Counted from the stretch's first letter, positions 9,203 through 18,567 are shown. The stretch is 64,000 nucleotides of DNA from an uncultured Algibacter sp. (GCF_947487575.1 NZ_CANKXG010000013.1:46397-110396), one strand, 5' to 3'. Program-made: numbers and translations. Notes: generated by a model from the letters alone, not told the origin.

Positions 9203-10167
9203 TATATAATGCCTTCTTTTATTAAATCGTGTAAATGTACAATACCTGCATATTTACCATTTTCTTCAACTAATAACTGAGAAATTTCGTTTGTTTCCAT
9301 AACCTCTAATGCATCAATAGCCATTGCTTCAGCCTCTATGCGTCTTGGATTTTTACCCATAATGTCTTTTGCTGTTAAGCCAGAAAAACTATCCACTTTG
9401 GTTAACATTCTACGTAAATCACCATCGGTAATAATACCAACAATAACATCATTTTCTACAACTGCAGTAACCCCAAGCATTTTCTCTGTGATTTCTACAA
9501 TAATATCTTTAATATTTGTTGTAGGCGTTACTTTTGGTTTTTCGTTTACTGAAGATATATCTTTAACACGTAAATATAATTTTTTTCCTAAGGCGCCACC
9601 TGGGTGATATTTAGCAAAATCGTTGCTGGAAAAACCTCTTAACTCTAACAAGCAAACCGCAAGAGCATCTCCAATAACAAGTTGGGCTGTTGTACTTGTT
9701 GTTGGCGCCAAGTTATTTGGGCAAGCTTCTTTTTCAACATAAGTGTTTAAAACATAATCTGCATGTTGTCCTATAAAGGACTCTATGTTTCCTGTTATGG
9801 CAATCATTTTATTTTTTGCGCTTTTTATAAGCGGAACAAGTACTTTTACCTCTGGGGTGTTTCCGCTTTTTGATAAAAAAATGACAACATCATCTTTAAG
9901 AATAAGTCCTAAATCACCATGAATAGCATCTGCAGCATGCATGAAAATAGCGGGTGTTCCAGTAGAATTTAGAGTAGATACAATTTTGTTTGCAATAATG
10001 GCACTTTTACCAATACCAGTAATTATAACACGCCCTTTTGAGTTGTAAATGAGTTGGGTAGCCTCTGCAAAATCGTCTGTAATTAAACTCGATAAGTTTA
10101 AAATGGCTTTGCTTTCCATTTCGATAGTATGCCTTGCAGTATCAATAATAGAACTTTTGTTTTTCAA
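9202..10167 (-). CDS. kdsD: Arabinose-5-phosphate isomerase (KpsF/GutQ family)
   Basis: This enzyme converts ribulose-5-phosphate to arabinose-5-phosphate, the committed precursor of Kdo in LPS. An SIS domain (residues about 35-170) contains ITGIGKSAIIANKI and IFLSKSGNTPE. It is followed by two CBS domains (about 200-321), normal for the family. The length of 321 residues agrees with E. coli KdsD. KdsC is encoded elsewhere in this window (44286-44816) and LptB is next door, so much of Kdo/LPS biogenesis is represented. Translation of tatC is coupled to this gene. Confidence 0.93.
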   Translation of the reverse strand: MKNKSSIIDTARHTIEMESKAILNLSSLITDDFAEATQLIYNSKGRVIITGIGKSAIIANKIVSTLNSTGTPAIFMHAADAIHGDLGLILKDDVVIFLSKSGNTPEVKVLVPLIKSAKNKMIAITGNIESFIGQHADYVLNTYVEKEACPNNLAPTTSTTAQLVIGDALAVCLLELRGFSSNDFAKYHPGGALGKKLYLRVKDISSVNEKPKVTPTTNIKDIIVEITEKMLGVTAVVENDVIVGIITDGDLRRMLTKVDSFSGLTAKDIMGKNPRRIEAEAMAIDALEVMETNEISQLLVEENGKYAGIVHLHDLIKEGII

Positions 10168-10363
10168 AATTTGTTATTTTTGAGTTGATGTTTAAAGATT
10201 TTGTTATCTTTAGTGTTAATCAAATTGAAATTTGTTGTAATTTGAAAATTAGTTACAAAACTAACGAAAAAAATATGAGGGTTCTCTAAATGCTTTATGA
10301 AATTAACTAATCATAATTTCTGCTCTCTTAGAGATATAATCAAAAAATAATTTTATACAATTC

Positions 10364-12568
10364 ATGTCAATATCAAAAAGTGACTTGCATGCTGCTTTAA
10401 AAAAATATTTTGGATTTAGTAAATTCAAAGGACTTCAAGAAAGTGTTATAGAAAGTTTATTAGCAGGAAAACATACATTTGTAATAATGCCAACAGGCGG
10501 GGGTAAATCATTATGTTACCAATTACCAGCATTAATGGAAGAAGGTACAGCCATTGTGGTTTCTCCACTTATAGCGTTAATGAAAAACCAAGTGGACGCT
10601 ATAAGGGGCGTTTCAAAAGAAAATGGTGTGGCACATGTGCTAAACTCTTCTCTAAATAAAACCGAGATAAAGCAAGTTAAGGAGGATATAGTAAACGGTA
10701 TTACAAAATTACTATATGTAGCTCCAGAGTCGCTTACTAAAGAAGAGAATGTTGAGTTTTTAAGAACCGTGAAAATATCGTTCATGGCCATTGATGAGGC
10801 GCATTGTATAAGTGAATGGGGACATGATTTTAGGCCAGAATATAGAAACCTACGTCATATTATAAAAAGGATAGGAGATAATATACCAATTATTGGGCTA
10901 ACAGCTACAGCAACACCGAAAGTACAAGAAGATATAATTAAGAATTTAGGTATAGGTGATGCAACTACTTTTAAAGCCTCATTTAACAGACCTAACTTAT
11001 ATTATGAAGTGAGACCAAAAACAAAAAATGTAGATGTCGACATTATTCGTTTCATAAAACAGAATGATGGAAAATCAGGCATAGTTTATTGTTTAAGTAG
11101 AAAACGTGTTGAAGAGTTAGCACAGGTACTTCAAGTAAATGGAATAAATGCGGTGCCTTATCATGCAGGATTAGATGCTAAAACGCGCTCTAGTCATCAA
11201 GATAAATTTTTAATGGAAGATGTAGATGTGGTGGTAGCAACTATTGCATTTGGTATGGGAATAGATAAACCCGATGTGCGTTTTGTAATTCATCATGATA
11301 TTCCTAAAAGTATAGAAAGCTATTACCAAGAGACCGGACGTGCAGGACGAGATGGAGGTGAGGGCCATTGTTTAGCATACTATGCCTATAAAGACATCGA
11401 AAAGCTAGAAAAATTTATGTCTGGTAAGCCTGTTGCAGAACAAGAAATAGGGCAAGCATTACTTCAAGAAGTTGTCGCTTTCGCGGAAACATCTATTTCT
11501 AGAAGAAAATTTATCCTGCATTATTTTGGTGAAGCGTTTGATACTGAAACTGGTGAAGGTGGCGATATGGATGATAATGTGCGGCATCCGAAAAAGAGAG
11601 TAGAAGCAAAAGATGAGGTGAAAATACTTCTTGAAACTATAGATAATACTAACGAAAAATACAAATCCAAAGACTTAGTTAATGTTTTAATAGGGAAAGA
11701 AAATGCTTTAATAAACTCCCATAAAACAAACGAACAACCCTTTTTTGGAAACGGAAAACAAAAAGACAATAAATACTGGATGGCCTTGTTAAGGCAAGTA
11801 CTAGTGGCAGGTTTTCTTAAAAAAGATATTGAAACTTATGGTATCATAAAACTGCAAGATGCAGGTAAAGAATTCATTAAAAAACCACAGTCTTTCATGA
11901 TGACAGAGGATCATATATTTGAAGGCGAACAAGAAGATGGTACTATTATTACCGCTGAAAAAGGAACTGGAGCAGTCGCAGACCCAATTTTAATGGGTAT
12001 GTTAAAAGATTTAAGGAAAAGAAGTGCAAAAAAACTAGGTGTCCCACCTTTTGTTATTTTTCAAGACCCTTCCTTAGAAGATATGGCGTTAAAGTATCCA
12101 GTTAATTTATCAGAATTATCTAATGTTCATGGTGTTGGCGAGGGTAAAGCTAAAAAATATGGTAAAGATTTTGTTGCACTTATAGAAAAGTATGTTCAAG
12201 AAAACGATATTGTTCGTCCAGACGATTTAGTTGTAAAATCAACAGGTAGTAATTCAGCAAATAAACTATATATCATCCAAAATGTAGATAGAAAATTACC
12301 GTTAGATGATATTGCTTCTTCCAAAGGAATGTCTATGCCAGATTTTATAAAAGAGATGGAAGTTATTGTATATTCTGGCACTAAGTTAAATATTGATTAT
12401 TGGCTTAACGATATTTTAGATGAGGATCAACAAGAAGAAATCCATGATTATTTTATGGAATCTGAAACAGATGATATTGATGAAGCTATTGATGAGTTTG
12501 ATGGCGATTATGATGATGAAGAACTTCGATTATATCGTATAAAGTTTATTAGTGAAGTTGCTAACTAA
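10364..12568 (+). CDS. recQ: ATP-dependent DNA helicase RecQ
   Basis: RecQ unwinds DNA during recombination and fork repair. Motif I is MPTGGGKSLCYQLPA near residue 46, the DEAH box is IDEAHCISEWGHDFRPEY near 143, motif V is TIAFGMGIDKPDVRFVIHHD near 292, and motif VI is YQETGRAGRDG near 325. An RQC/winged-helix region and an HRDC domain (about 530-605) follow, then an acidic tail. The zinc-binding cysteine cluster normally found after motif VI is absent here: the region FGEAFDTETGEGGDMDDN has no cysteine. It is transcribed divergently from kdsD across about 200 bases of AT-rich DNA. Confidence 0.94.
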   Translation: MSISKSDLHAALKKYFGFSKFKGLQESVIESLLAGKHTFVIMPTGGGKSLCYQLPALMEEGTAIVVSPLIALMKNQVDAIRGVSKENGVAHVLNSSLNKTEIKQVKEDIVNGITKLLYVAPESLTKEENVEFLRTVKISFMAIDEAHCISEWGHDFRPEYRNLRHIIKRIGDNIPIIGLTATATPKVQEDIIKNLGIGDATTFKASFNRPNLYYEVRPKTKNVDVDIIRFIKQNDGKSGIVYCLSRKRVEELAQVLQVNGINAVPYHAGLDAKTRSSHQDKFLMEDVDVVVATIAFGMGIDKPDVRFVIHHDIPKSIESYYQETGRAGRDGGEGHCLAYYAYKDIEKLEKFMSGKPVAEQEIGQALLQEVVAFAETSISRRKFILHYFGEAFDTETGEGGDMDDNVRHPKKRVEAKDEVKILLETIDNTNEKYKSKDLVNVLIGKENALINSHKTNEQPFFGNGKQKDNKYWMALLRQVLVAGFLKKDIETYGIIKLQDAGKEFIKKPQSFMMTEDHIFEGEQEDGTIITAEKGTGAVADPILMGMLKDLRKRSAKKLGVPPFVIFQDPSLEDMALKYPVNLSELSNVHGVGEGKAKKYGKDFVALIEKYVQENDIVRPDDLVVKSTGSNSANKLYIIQNVDRKLPLDDIASSKGMSMPDFIKEMEVIVYSGTKLNIDYWLNDILDEDQQEEIHDYFMESETDDIDEAIDEFDGDYDDEELRLYRIKFISEVAN

Positions 12569-12630
12569 GTTTTAAATATTCTAGCTTTACCATAAGAATC
12601 AGGCTTTTCGCTATATCTTTTGTTTCTATC

Positions 12631-12650
12631 ATTCCTGCGTAGGCAGAAAT
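12631..12650. repeat. Decayed ATTCCTGC palindrome
   Basis: ATTCCTGC, four bases, then GCAGAAAT forms an imperfect hairpin. It resembles the perfect version found at 39805-39824. It lies in the 222-base gap between recQ and the esterase gene; nothing else recognisable is present there apart from two loosely similar 12-13-base segments (GTGATTATTTGCT and GTGATTACTTGCT). Confidence 0.45.
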
Positions 12651-12790
12651 TCATTTATTAAGTTATTGGTATACCTATCTTATTTTGTTTATTAATTAAA
12701 ACACAAGGATGCTGTTGCTCTTAAACGTGATTATTTGCTAAATTTTATGCTATATTTAAGAAGTGATTACTTGCTTTATTATATCAAAGT

Positions 12791-13705
12791 TTATTCTTCA
12801 TTTAATCTATAAATAGCTTCTGCAAACTTTAATCCTAAATCTAAGAAACCATCATTGTCATAATGCCAAGTGTCAGAATATTTGTAGTATCTAGTATGCC
12901 TTACAATTTCAGCATTTTTATCTGTACGTGCATATTTCTCTTGAGCATATTGAACCAATTCTCCATATTTATAAACCTTACTATCAGTACTATCCCATGA
13001 ATCTGATATTTTACCGATAACTACAGGTATATCATTCTTAAAGAGCGCTGCACGAATTAAACTCATTAAGCGATTTAAATTGTCATAATATCGATTGGCA
13101 ACTTTTTCTGAAAAAGCAGCATCGCTTTCACCTTGCATCCACAATATTCCAGAAGGAATTAAATAATCTTCAATACCATTATTATCAATATCAATATCAT
13201 TAAATGCATTTTTTATTGTACTTAAAAAATGGTCATATTGGTTTATTCCCTTAGCACCCTTATAATCAGGATCCCAAGAACCAAATTGTCTAGCAGCTAA
13301 ACTGTCAATAGATGTTCCAGATCTAGAATATTTGATTATAGCAATTTTCTCATTTGGATAGTATTCCTGAAGTTTTTTTGAAAAAGACATTTCTATACCA
13401 AATCGTTCAGATAAATTATTTTTCTTCCCATCATAAGAAAAACCATATCCATGTCCTGGTTTGAGTTTACTCCATTTTCCTAATCCACCGTTTTTGGTGT
13501 TGTCGGGTGCAGGGTTGCCATGAAAAATCCATACATTTTTAAAATTAACGTTAATAGAATCTGGTAATTCAGAATTCATACCAAAACCATCCATATTTGA
13601 TTGACCACCTAAATAGAAAAGTCTAATTGAATCTTTTTCTATTTTTTGACTAAAAGTAACCAAAGGAAAAAGTAATATGGTAAATATTAATATTATTCGA
13701 TTCAT
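12791..13705 (-). CDS. Secreted SGNH/SASA-family carbohydrate esterase
   Basis: A signal peptide (cleavage after TFSQ) exports this protein. The SGNH-type catalytic motifs are visible: YLGGQSNMDGFG near residue 31 supplies the nucleophile Ser, WMQGESDA near 188 is the Gln-Gly-Glu block typical of the sialate O-acetylesterase / CE6 group, and DTWHYDNDGFLDLG near 279 supplies Asp and His. Enzymes of this group remove acetyl esters from sialic acids or xylan. No glycoside hydrolase or SusCD pair lies nearby, so the substrate is open. The gene appears to be monocistronic. Confidence 0.82.
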   Translation of the reverse strand: MNRIILIFTILLFPLVTFSQKIEKDSIRLFYLGGQSNMDGFGMNSELPDSINVNFKNVWIFHGNPAPDNTKNGGLGKWSKLKPGHGYGFSYDGKKNNLSERFGIEMSFSKKLQEYYPNEKIAIIKYSRSGTSIDSLAARQFGSWDPDYKGAKGINQYDHFLSTIKNAFNDIDIDNNGIEDYLIPSGILWMQGESDAAFSEKVANRYYDNLNRLMSLIRAALFKNDIPVVIGKISDSWDSTDSKVYKYGELVQYAQEKYARTDKNAEIVRHTRYYKYSDTWHYDNDGFLDLGLKFAEAIYRLNEE

Positions 13706-13823
13706 AATTATTTAATTACCAGTATTTTGAGAATAGTAAATTGTTTTACTATTTGTGTTAGATGTTGCATAAATTATCATTTTTTTGATAGAGCCAATTA
13801 AATGGTAAATTAAAATATTCAAT

Positions 13824-14261
13824 CTATAGTGTCTTAAAAACAACCTCTTGCTTTTTAACACTCAAAGTTAAAGATGTAATCTTTTTTTTATCAAACTTAG
13901 CTACATCTTTCTTTTCAATTTGGAAATCTATTCTGGTAATGTGTCTTTTAGAAGCATTAGAGTGGTTTGATTCAAACTCATCCATATCCGAGTTTAATGT
14001 TAAATCAAAATTATGTCCCTTTAAGACAAGTTTTGCGCCTTTGTTGGTTTTAATTTTAAAACTCCCTACAATTATAGTAATTGCATAATAGTAGCCTCCA
14101 AGTTCGGAAGTTCTTCCAAATAAAACATTTTGTTCAGAAATAGCAAAAGCCTCTTCATCAATAGATTTAATAATATCATCTATTTGATTCTCAACTTGAG
14201 TTTGTTTCATACTTTGTTTATCACCAAATACAGCACGAATTTTATTTAAACCAAATTTCAT
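13824..14261 (-). CDS. Hypothetical protein, 145 residues
   Basis: I do not recognise this family. There is no signal peptide or membrane segment. After a helical N-terminal part of about 45 residues rich in Gln and charged residues (KQTQVENQIDDIIKSI), the rest alternates like a beta-sandwich: GGYYYAITIIVGSFKIKT, then KLVLKGHNFDLTL, HITRIDFQIEKKD and ITSLTLSVKKQEVVF. It probably folds as one small cytoplasmic domain. It stands alone on the minus strand between the esterase gene and the divergent cyclophilin-FKBP gene. Confidence 0.65.
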   Translation of the reverse strand: MKFGLNKIRAVFGDKQSMKQTQVENQIDDIIKSIDEEAFAISEQNVLFGRTSELGGYYYAITIIVGSFKIKTNKGAKLVLKGHNFDLTLNSDMDEFESNHSNASKRHITRIDFQIEKKDVAKFDKKKITSLTLSVKKQEVVFKTL

Positions 14262-14414
14262 CTTATAATCGTTTTTGTAAAACTAGAATTAAAATTATAA
14301 TGCGCAAAACTATAATAGTAAATTATGTTATTGTATTTATTCTCATAAAAGGACACATGTTACGTGCATTTTAGGATTTTGCTTAAGTATTAACTTTTAG
14401 TTATGTATGTTTCA

Positions 14415-14422
14415 TATATTTG
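14415..14422 (+). promoter_or_regulatory. Bacteroidetes -7 box (TATATTTG) for the PPIase gene
   Basis: TATATTTG fits the TAnnTTTG consensus of the Bacteroidetes primary sigma factor and lies 23 bases before ATG 14446. A start at the upstream in-frame ATG 14407 would put the promoter inside the coding region, so this box decides the start codon. No good TTTG -33 element is seen at the usual spacing. Confidence 0.6.
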
Positions 14423-14445
14423 CACCTTCAAATAAAAATAGAACA

Positions 14446-15378
14446 ATGCAAGACGGATTATACGCAAAATTTAATACAACAAAAGGAGAAATTCTTGTTG
14501 CTTTAGAGTACAAAAAAACACCAGGGACTGTGGGGAATTTTGTTGCTTTAGCAGAAGGAAATTTAGAAAACAAAGTAAAACCTCAAGGCACGCCATATTA
14601 TAATGGTTTAAAATTTCATAGAGTTATTCCGGATTTTATGGTTCAAGGAGGATGCCCGCAAGGTTCAGGGTCAGGAAATCCTGGATATCAGTTTGATGAT
14701 GAGTTTCATCCAGAATTAAAACATGATGGCCCAGGAGTTTTATCTATGGCAAATGCAGGACCAGGAACAAATGGAAGTCAGTTTTTTATAACGCACGTTG
14801 AAACTGCTTGGTTAGATAATAAACATACCGTTTTTGGAAAGGTAGAACATGGACAAGAGGTTGTAGATGCTATTGCACAAGGAGATATTATTGAAACTCT
14901 AGAAATTGTTCGTGTAGGTGCTGATGCAGAGGCCTATAACGCTATTGAAGCATTCAGAACATTTGAAGGTTCAAGAGAAAAAAGATTAGCAGAAATTAAA
15001 GCTGTAGCAGAAGCAGAATTAGATAAGTTAGCAACTGGTTTTGATAAAACAGATAGCGGTTTACGTTATCAAATTATTCAAGAAGGTAATGGGGTAAAAG
15101 CAGAAAAGGGACAAACTGTTTCTGTTCACTATAAAGGACAATTATCTGATGGTACTGTTTTTGATTCTTCATACAAACGTAACGAACCTATCGATTTTCC
15201 TTTAGGTGTTGGCCAAGTTATTCCAGGTTGGGATGAAGGTATAAGCTTATTAAAAGTAGGCGATAAGGCACGTTTAGTGATTCCAAGTCATTTAGGCTAC
15301 GGAAGTGCTGGTGCAGGTGGTGTTATTCCGCCAGATGCTACACTTGTTTTTGATGTAGAGTTAATGGATGTGAAATAA
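14446..15378 (+). CDS. Peptidyl-prolyl isomerase, cyclophilin-FKBP fusion
   Basis: Two different prolyl isomerase domains are joined in one cytoplasmic protein. Residues about 1-155 are cyclophilin ([19 protein letters not shown], then [27 protein letters not shown], with the catalytic Arg in FHRV). Residues about 205-310 are FKBP ([24 protein letters not shown], then [12 protein letters not shown] and [24 protein letters not shown]). A linker of about 40 charged residues joins them. Both active sites look complete. Such fusions are common in Bacteroidetes and assist protein folding. A strong intrinsic terminator follows. Confidence 0.93.
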   Translation: MQDGLYAKFNTTKGEILVALEYKKTPGTVGNFVALAEGNLENKVKPQGTPYYNGLKFHRVIPDFMVQGGCPQGSGSGNPGYQFDDEFHPELKHDGPGVLSMANAGPGTNGSQFFITHVETAWLDNKHTVFGKVEHGQEVVDAIAQGDIIETLEIVRVGADAEAYNAIEAFRTFEGSREKRLAEIKAVAEAELDKLATGFDKTDSGLRYQIIQEGNGVKAEKGQTVSVHYKGQLSDGTVFDSSYKRNEPIDFPLGVGQVIPGWDEGISLLKVGDKARLVIPSHLGYGSAGAGGVIPPDATLVFDVELMDVK

Positions 15379-15396
15379 TAGTTTTTAAATATATTT

Positions 15397-15426
15397 AAAA
15401 AGCACTCTGAATAGAGTGCTTTTTTT
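15397..15426 (+). terminator. Intrinsic terminator after the PPIase gene
   Basis: An 8-bp GC-containing stem (AGCACTCT / AGAGTGCT) with a GAAT loop is followed by six T residues, and AAAA precedes it. Confidence 0.9.
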
Positions 15427-15982
15427 GTAATATCCAGTAGTATAGCATTTAATTAATTTGTTGGTCGAATTTGTTTTAGTAATTGGTCTGGTAAATTATT
15501 TTTGCGTGATGATTAGTGTTAGGGATGCATATTTGAATTCAGAAATATTGCTAAAAGAACTTAATTATTCTTTTGGAGGTATCTTTATTTTTGATGGTTT
15601 TATAGTCTCTGAAATATAAAAATTGGTGTTAATTTTAATTGGAGAGGACACGCTAGTCAAATAGTGTAAGATTTCGCCTGCTTTTTAAGAACAGATGGAA
15701 GCGATAATTTACATATCTAATCGTGTTAATTTTTATGCGGTAGGGGCTATGGATTGGTTTAAATTCTTTAAAAATAGTTAGTTTCTAAAAGGGTTATTAC
15801 GTGGTTTCAGATAGACCAAGCGCAAAACTTAATTCAATGGTACATAGCTAGTTTTTTAATCATAAAATAAAAAACTTTAATTCACTTTACTCTGTAATTA
15901 ATTGGGCTAAAAAAGGAACTTCCGAGGTTGCTTAATTGTAAATAATACTTATTTTAGAGGTTCATTTAAAAAATTAAACCTC
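15427..15982. other. Gene-free stretch with short decayed-looking reading frames
   Basis: This 556-base stretch has no convincing gene. It contains short open stretches that read like protein but are broken by stops: a 28-codon frame from ATG 15693 (MEAIIYISNRVNFY...) and a later one (ITWFQIDQAQNLIQWYIASF, near 15797-15856). The two lie close together in different frames, which is what a decayed gene would look like. I could not name a parent family. The right end holds a small hairpin, GAGGTT...AACCTC (15957-15981), just before the next start codon. Confidence 0.4.
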
Positions 15983-16528
15983 GTGAATCTTGCAGAACTA
16001 GAACAACTAAAATACCCTATTGGACAGTTTGATTGTCCTCATGATATTTCCAAACAACATATTGAAGACTGGATAATAACTTTAGAGCAATTTCCAATTC
16101 GTTTTGAGGCACTTGTAAAACATCTTACTAAAGAACAGTTAGATACACCTTACAGACCCGGTGGATGGACAATTAGGCAAACGGTTCATCATGTTTCCGA
16201 TAGTCATCATCATAGTTACACGCGTTTTAAATGGGCATTAACAGAAGATAAACCCCTTATAAAAGCATATAATGAGGCAGATTGGGCAGAATTAAGCGAT
16301 AGTAAAACGGCACCAATACAAATGTCAATAGAGCATTTAAAAGCCATTCATTATAAATTAGTAAACCTTTTAAAATCTTTATCGACAGATGATTTAAAGA
16401 AGAGCTTTATTCACCCTGAAACCAATAGTGAAGTATTGCTAAGTTATAATGTAGGTAATTATGCCTGGCACAGTAATCATCATTATGCACACATTGAAAA
16501 CGTAATGAAACGTAAAGGTTGGTTGTAG
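15983..16528 (+). CDS. YfiT/BstA-type bacillithiol transferase (DinB fold)
   Basis: This is a metal-dependent transferase of the DinB/YfiT superfamily, which joins the thiol bacillithiol to electrophiles for detoxification. The N-terminus NLAELEQLKYPIGQFDCP is the family's characteristic opening. Metal-binding histidines appear in TVHHVSDSHHH (near residue 69) and in WHSNHHYAHI (near 163). The start codon is GTG; no ATG is available that keeps the conserved opening. The bacillithiol biosynthesis deacetylase gene bshB1 lies at 57396-58112 in this same window, which supports the substrate. The next gene starts directly after its stop codon. Confidence 0.85.
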   Translation: MNLAELEQLKYPIGQFDCPHDISKQHIEDWIITLEQFPIRFEALVKHLTKEQLDTPYRPGGWTIRQTVHHVSDSHHHSYTRFKWALTEDKPLIKAYNEADWAELSDSKTAPIQMSIEHLKAIHYKLVNLLKSLSTDDLKKSFIHPETNSEVLLSYNVGNYAWHSNHHYAHIENVMKRKGWL

Positions 16529-17014
16529 ATGATAAGGCCATTTCATATTAAAGATACTGAGGAATTACTTGATATTTATAATTATTACGTTTTAAATACA
16601 GTAATTACATTTGATATAAAACCTCTAACTTTAATCATTTTTCAAGAAAAATTAACGAGGATTGATAAAGATTTTCCTTTTTTAATTTTTGAAGAAAATG
16701 ATGAGATATTAGGATATACTTATGGAAGTAAATGGCGACCAAAACCAGCATATAATCAAACAGTTGAAACTACTGTTTATATTAAAAACGGATATGGAGG
16801 TAAGCAAATTGGATCAAAACTGTACAAAGCACTTTTGGACATACTAAAAAGCCAAAATTATCATGTAGTATTAGGCGGATTAACATTGCCTAATGAGGCA
16901 AGCGTAAAATTACATGAGAAATTTGGTTTTGAACAAGTGTCTCATTTTAAAGAGGTAGGGAGAAAATTTGATACTTGGTTAGATGTTGGTTTTTGGCAAT
17001 TAAAACTAAATTAG
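16529..17014 (+). CDS. GNAT-family N-acetyltransferase (phosphinothricin-type)
   Basis: The 161-residue length and the motifs match the bar/pat-like GNAT subfamily: IRPFHIKDTEELLDIYNYYV at the start, GYTYGSKWRPKPAYNQTVETTVYI near 63-87, GGKQIGSKLYKALL near 93 (the acetyl-CoA loop), and LHEKFGFEQVSHFKEVGRKF near the end. The family acetylates small amines, including methionine sulfone/sulfoximine or phosphinothricin; the native substrate here is unknown. It begins one base after the bacillithiol transferase stop, so the two are one transcription unit. Its stop overlaps that of the convergent thioredoxin-like gene by four bases. Confidence 0.87.
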   Translation: MIRPFHIKDTEELLDIYNYYVLNTVITFDIKPLTLIIFQEKLTRIDKDFPFLIFEENDEILGYTYGSKWRPKPAYNQTVETTVYIKNGYGGKQIGSKLYKALLDILKSQNYHVVLGGLTLPNEASVKLHEKFGFEQVSHFKEVGRKFDTWLDVGFWQLKLN

Positions 17015-17568
17015 TTCTTCCATTTAATATTACAGCCAATACTAGGTTTTTGTGACTCTGTATTTTCTTCTTCATTTATTAAACAATCTAAAGCATATCT
17101 TAAATCTTTGCCTGATAGTGAGATACCATTTCCAGGTCTAGAATCGTCTAGTTGTCCTCTGTAGGAAAGTTTTAAATCATTATTAAAAACATAAAAATCA
17201 GGTGTGCAAGCTGCATCATAAGCTTTTGCTGTATCTTGTGTTTCATCATATAAGTAAGGAAAAGGATAACCCTCATTCAAAGCGTGTACTTTCATTTTTT
17301 CTGGTGAATCTTGCGGGTAATTTACAGCATCATTACTAGAAATAGCAATAAAACTTATACCTTTTTCCGCATAAGCGTTTGCCATATTAACCAACTCTGA
17401 ATTTACATGAATAACAAAAGGGCAGTGGTTACATATAAACATGATAACTGTTCCACGTTCACCTCTAAGGGTATTTAAGCTTAAAGCTGTATTAGAAACT
17501 GTATCTAAAAGAGAAAAATCTGGAGCTACTGTTCCTAAAGGAAGCATATTTGATGGTGTTCTTGCCAT
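17011..17568 (-). CDS. Thioredoxin-family protein (peroxiredoxin-like)
   Basis: The domain starts with MLPLGTVAPDFSLLDT, typical of AhpC/TSA-Redoxin proteins. The redox motif is FICNHCPFV, a CxxC with the sequence CNHC at about residues 46-49. The usual cis-Pro motif is present as CTPDFYVF near 124. The protein is cytoplasmic, with no signal peptide. Start chosen at ATG 17568, which gives the canonical MARTPSN opening; a TTG at 17586 adds six unlikely residues. It is probably a thiol-disulphide reductase or peroxidase acting with bacillithiol or thioredoxin, but the substrate is not known. Confidence 0.85.
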   Translation of the reverse strand: MARTPSNMLPLGTVAPDFSLLDTVSNTALSLNTLRGERGTVIMFICNHCPFVIHVNSELVNMANAYAEKGISFIAISSNDAVNYPQDSPEKMKVHALNEGYPFPYLYDETQDTAKAYDAACTPDFYVFNNDLKLSYRGQLDDSRPGNGISLSGKDLRYALDCLINEEENTESQKPSIGCNIKWKN

Positions 17569-17614
17569 AATTATAAGTTTCTTCAAAGTTCGTTAAAATT
17601 TGTATTTTTAAAAA

Positions 17615-17950
17615 ATGAATACCACTATTACTTTCGATGACTTTACTAAAGTTGATTTACACATAGGAACTATTCTAGAGGTAAATGATTTTCCTGAAGC
17701 TAGAAACCCAGCCTATCAGCTTGCTATAGATTTTGGGGATTTGGGAATTAAAAAATCTTCTGCTCAAATAACTACACTTTATAAAAAAGAAGATTTATTG
17801 AATAGACAAATTGTTGCGGTGGTAAACTTTCCAAAAAAACAAATTGCTAAATTTATGAGCGAATGTTTAGTGTTGGGGGCTGTTAATGGTAAGGATGTAA
17901 TACTTTTAAACCCTGAGAGTAAGGTTAAAAATGGAACATCTGTAAATTAA
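17615..17950 (+). CDS. csaA: CsaA-type tRNA-binding / chaperone protein
   Basis: The 111-residue protein is a single OB-fold tRNA-binding domain like the C-terminal part of methionyl-tRNA synthetase: FTKVDLHIGTILEVNDFPEARNPAYQLAIDFG, then SSAQITTLYKKEDLLNRQIVAVVNFPKKQIAKFMSECLVLGA. These are the diagnostic CsaA words. B. subtilis CsaA has chaperone and SecA-binding activity; the role here is presumed similar. It is divergent from the thioredoxin-family gene, with 46 bases between the two starts. A bidirectional terminator follows. Confidence 0.92.
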   Translation: MNTTITFDDFTKVDLHIGTILEVNDFPEARNPAYQLAIDFGDLGIKKSSAQITTLYKKEDLLNRQIVAVVNFPKKQIAKFMSECLVLGAVNGKDVILLNPESKVKNGTSVN

Positions 17951-17994
17951 TTTATGTAAAAGAGTCTTTTACTTTTATTATCAAAAAATGAGAT

Positions 17995-18026
17995 AAAAAA
18001 AACCGCAACTTAAAATTGCGGTTTTT
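17995..18026. terminator. Bidirectional intrinsic terminator
   Basis: The stem AACCGCAA / TTGCGGTT has an A run on the left and a T run on the right. It lies between the convergent csaA and DUF3276 genes and can serve both. Confidence 0.9.
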
Positions 18027-18047
18027 CTATTTAGTGCTTTTTGAAGA

Positions 18048-18437
18048 TTAAATATCATCAAAATCAATATCTGTAAAATTTTCAGTTTTTTCAGTTTTTA
18101 AATCTGCTTCAGTAACTCGAGAGCCATCATCTTCATATTCTTTTTTGAAATCTTTTTGATGACGTTCACTTATTACTTCATCTCCTTTTTCGTTAATAAT
18201 ATAATCGGTCATTTCTGCTAAAATCTCCTTAAATTCAGAAAAGTCTTCTTTATAAATATATATTTTATGCTTTTTGTAATGAAAAGACCCATCGTCGTTA
18301 GTGAATTTTTTACTTTCCGTTATAGTTAAGTAATAATCTTCAGCTTTTGTAGCTCTTACATCAAAAAAATAGGTTCTTCTACCTGCTCTTAATACTTTCG
18401 AGAAAATTTCCTCTTGCTCCATCTTACCGTTGTACAT
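18048..18437 (-). CDS. DUF3276 / PUR-family nucleic acid-binding protein
   Basis: The segment EEIFSKVLRAGRRTYFFDVRATKAEDYYLTITESKK is the hallmark of DUF3276, a Bacteroidetes family with a PUR-alpha-like fold. A single PUR repeat is followed by an acidic C-terminal tail (DFDDI). The family is small, cytoplasmic and highly conserved, and it binds single-stranded nucleic acid in the structurally similar Borrelia protein BpuR. Whether this member regulates transcription or RNA is unknown. An ATG five codons downstream (MEQEEIF) is an alternative start. Confidence 0.87.
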   Translation of the reverse strand: MYNGKMEQEEIFSKVLRAGRRTYFFDVRATKAEDYYLTITESKKFTNDDGSFHYKKHKIYIYKEDFSEFKEILAEMTDYIINEKGDEVISERHQKDFKKEYEDDGSRVTEADLKTEKTENFTDIDFDDI

Positions 18438-18567
18438 AATTTATTTATCTAATTATAATATCAAAAATCTAAAAAAAAACTAAATAAACCAATAAATTTT
18501 AAATTTTCTTTTTATAACATTCTATTTTATTGCATTTAATTTAAAAAAATCTACTTTTTTTGTTATT

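Noticed and set aside
13824..14261. Linking the 145-residue protein to a defence or toxin system
   Set aside because: It has no toxin, nuclease or partner features, and its neighbours are housekeeping genes.
14407..14445. Upstream ATG for the cyclophilin-FKBP gene
   Set aside because: The -7 box TATATTTG lies inside this 13-codon extension, and MQDGLYAKF is the natural start.
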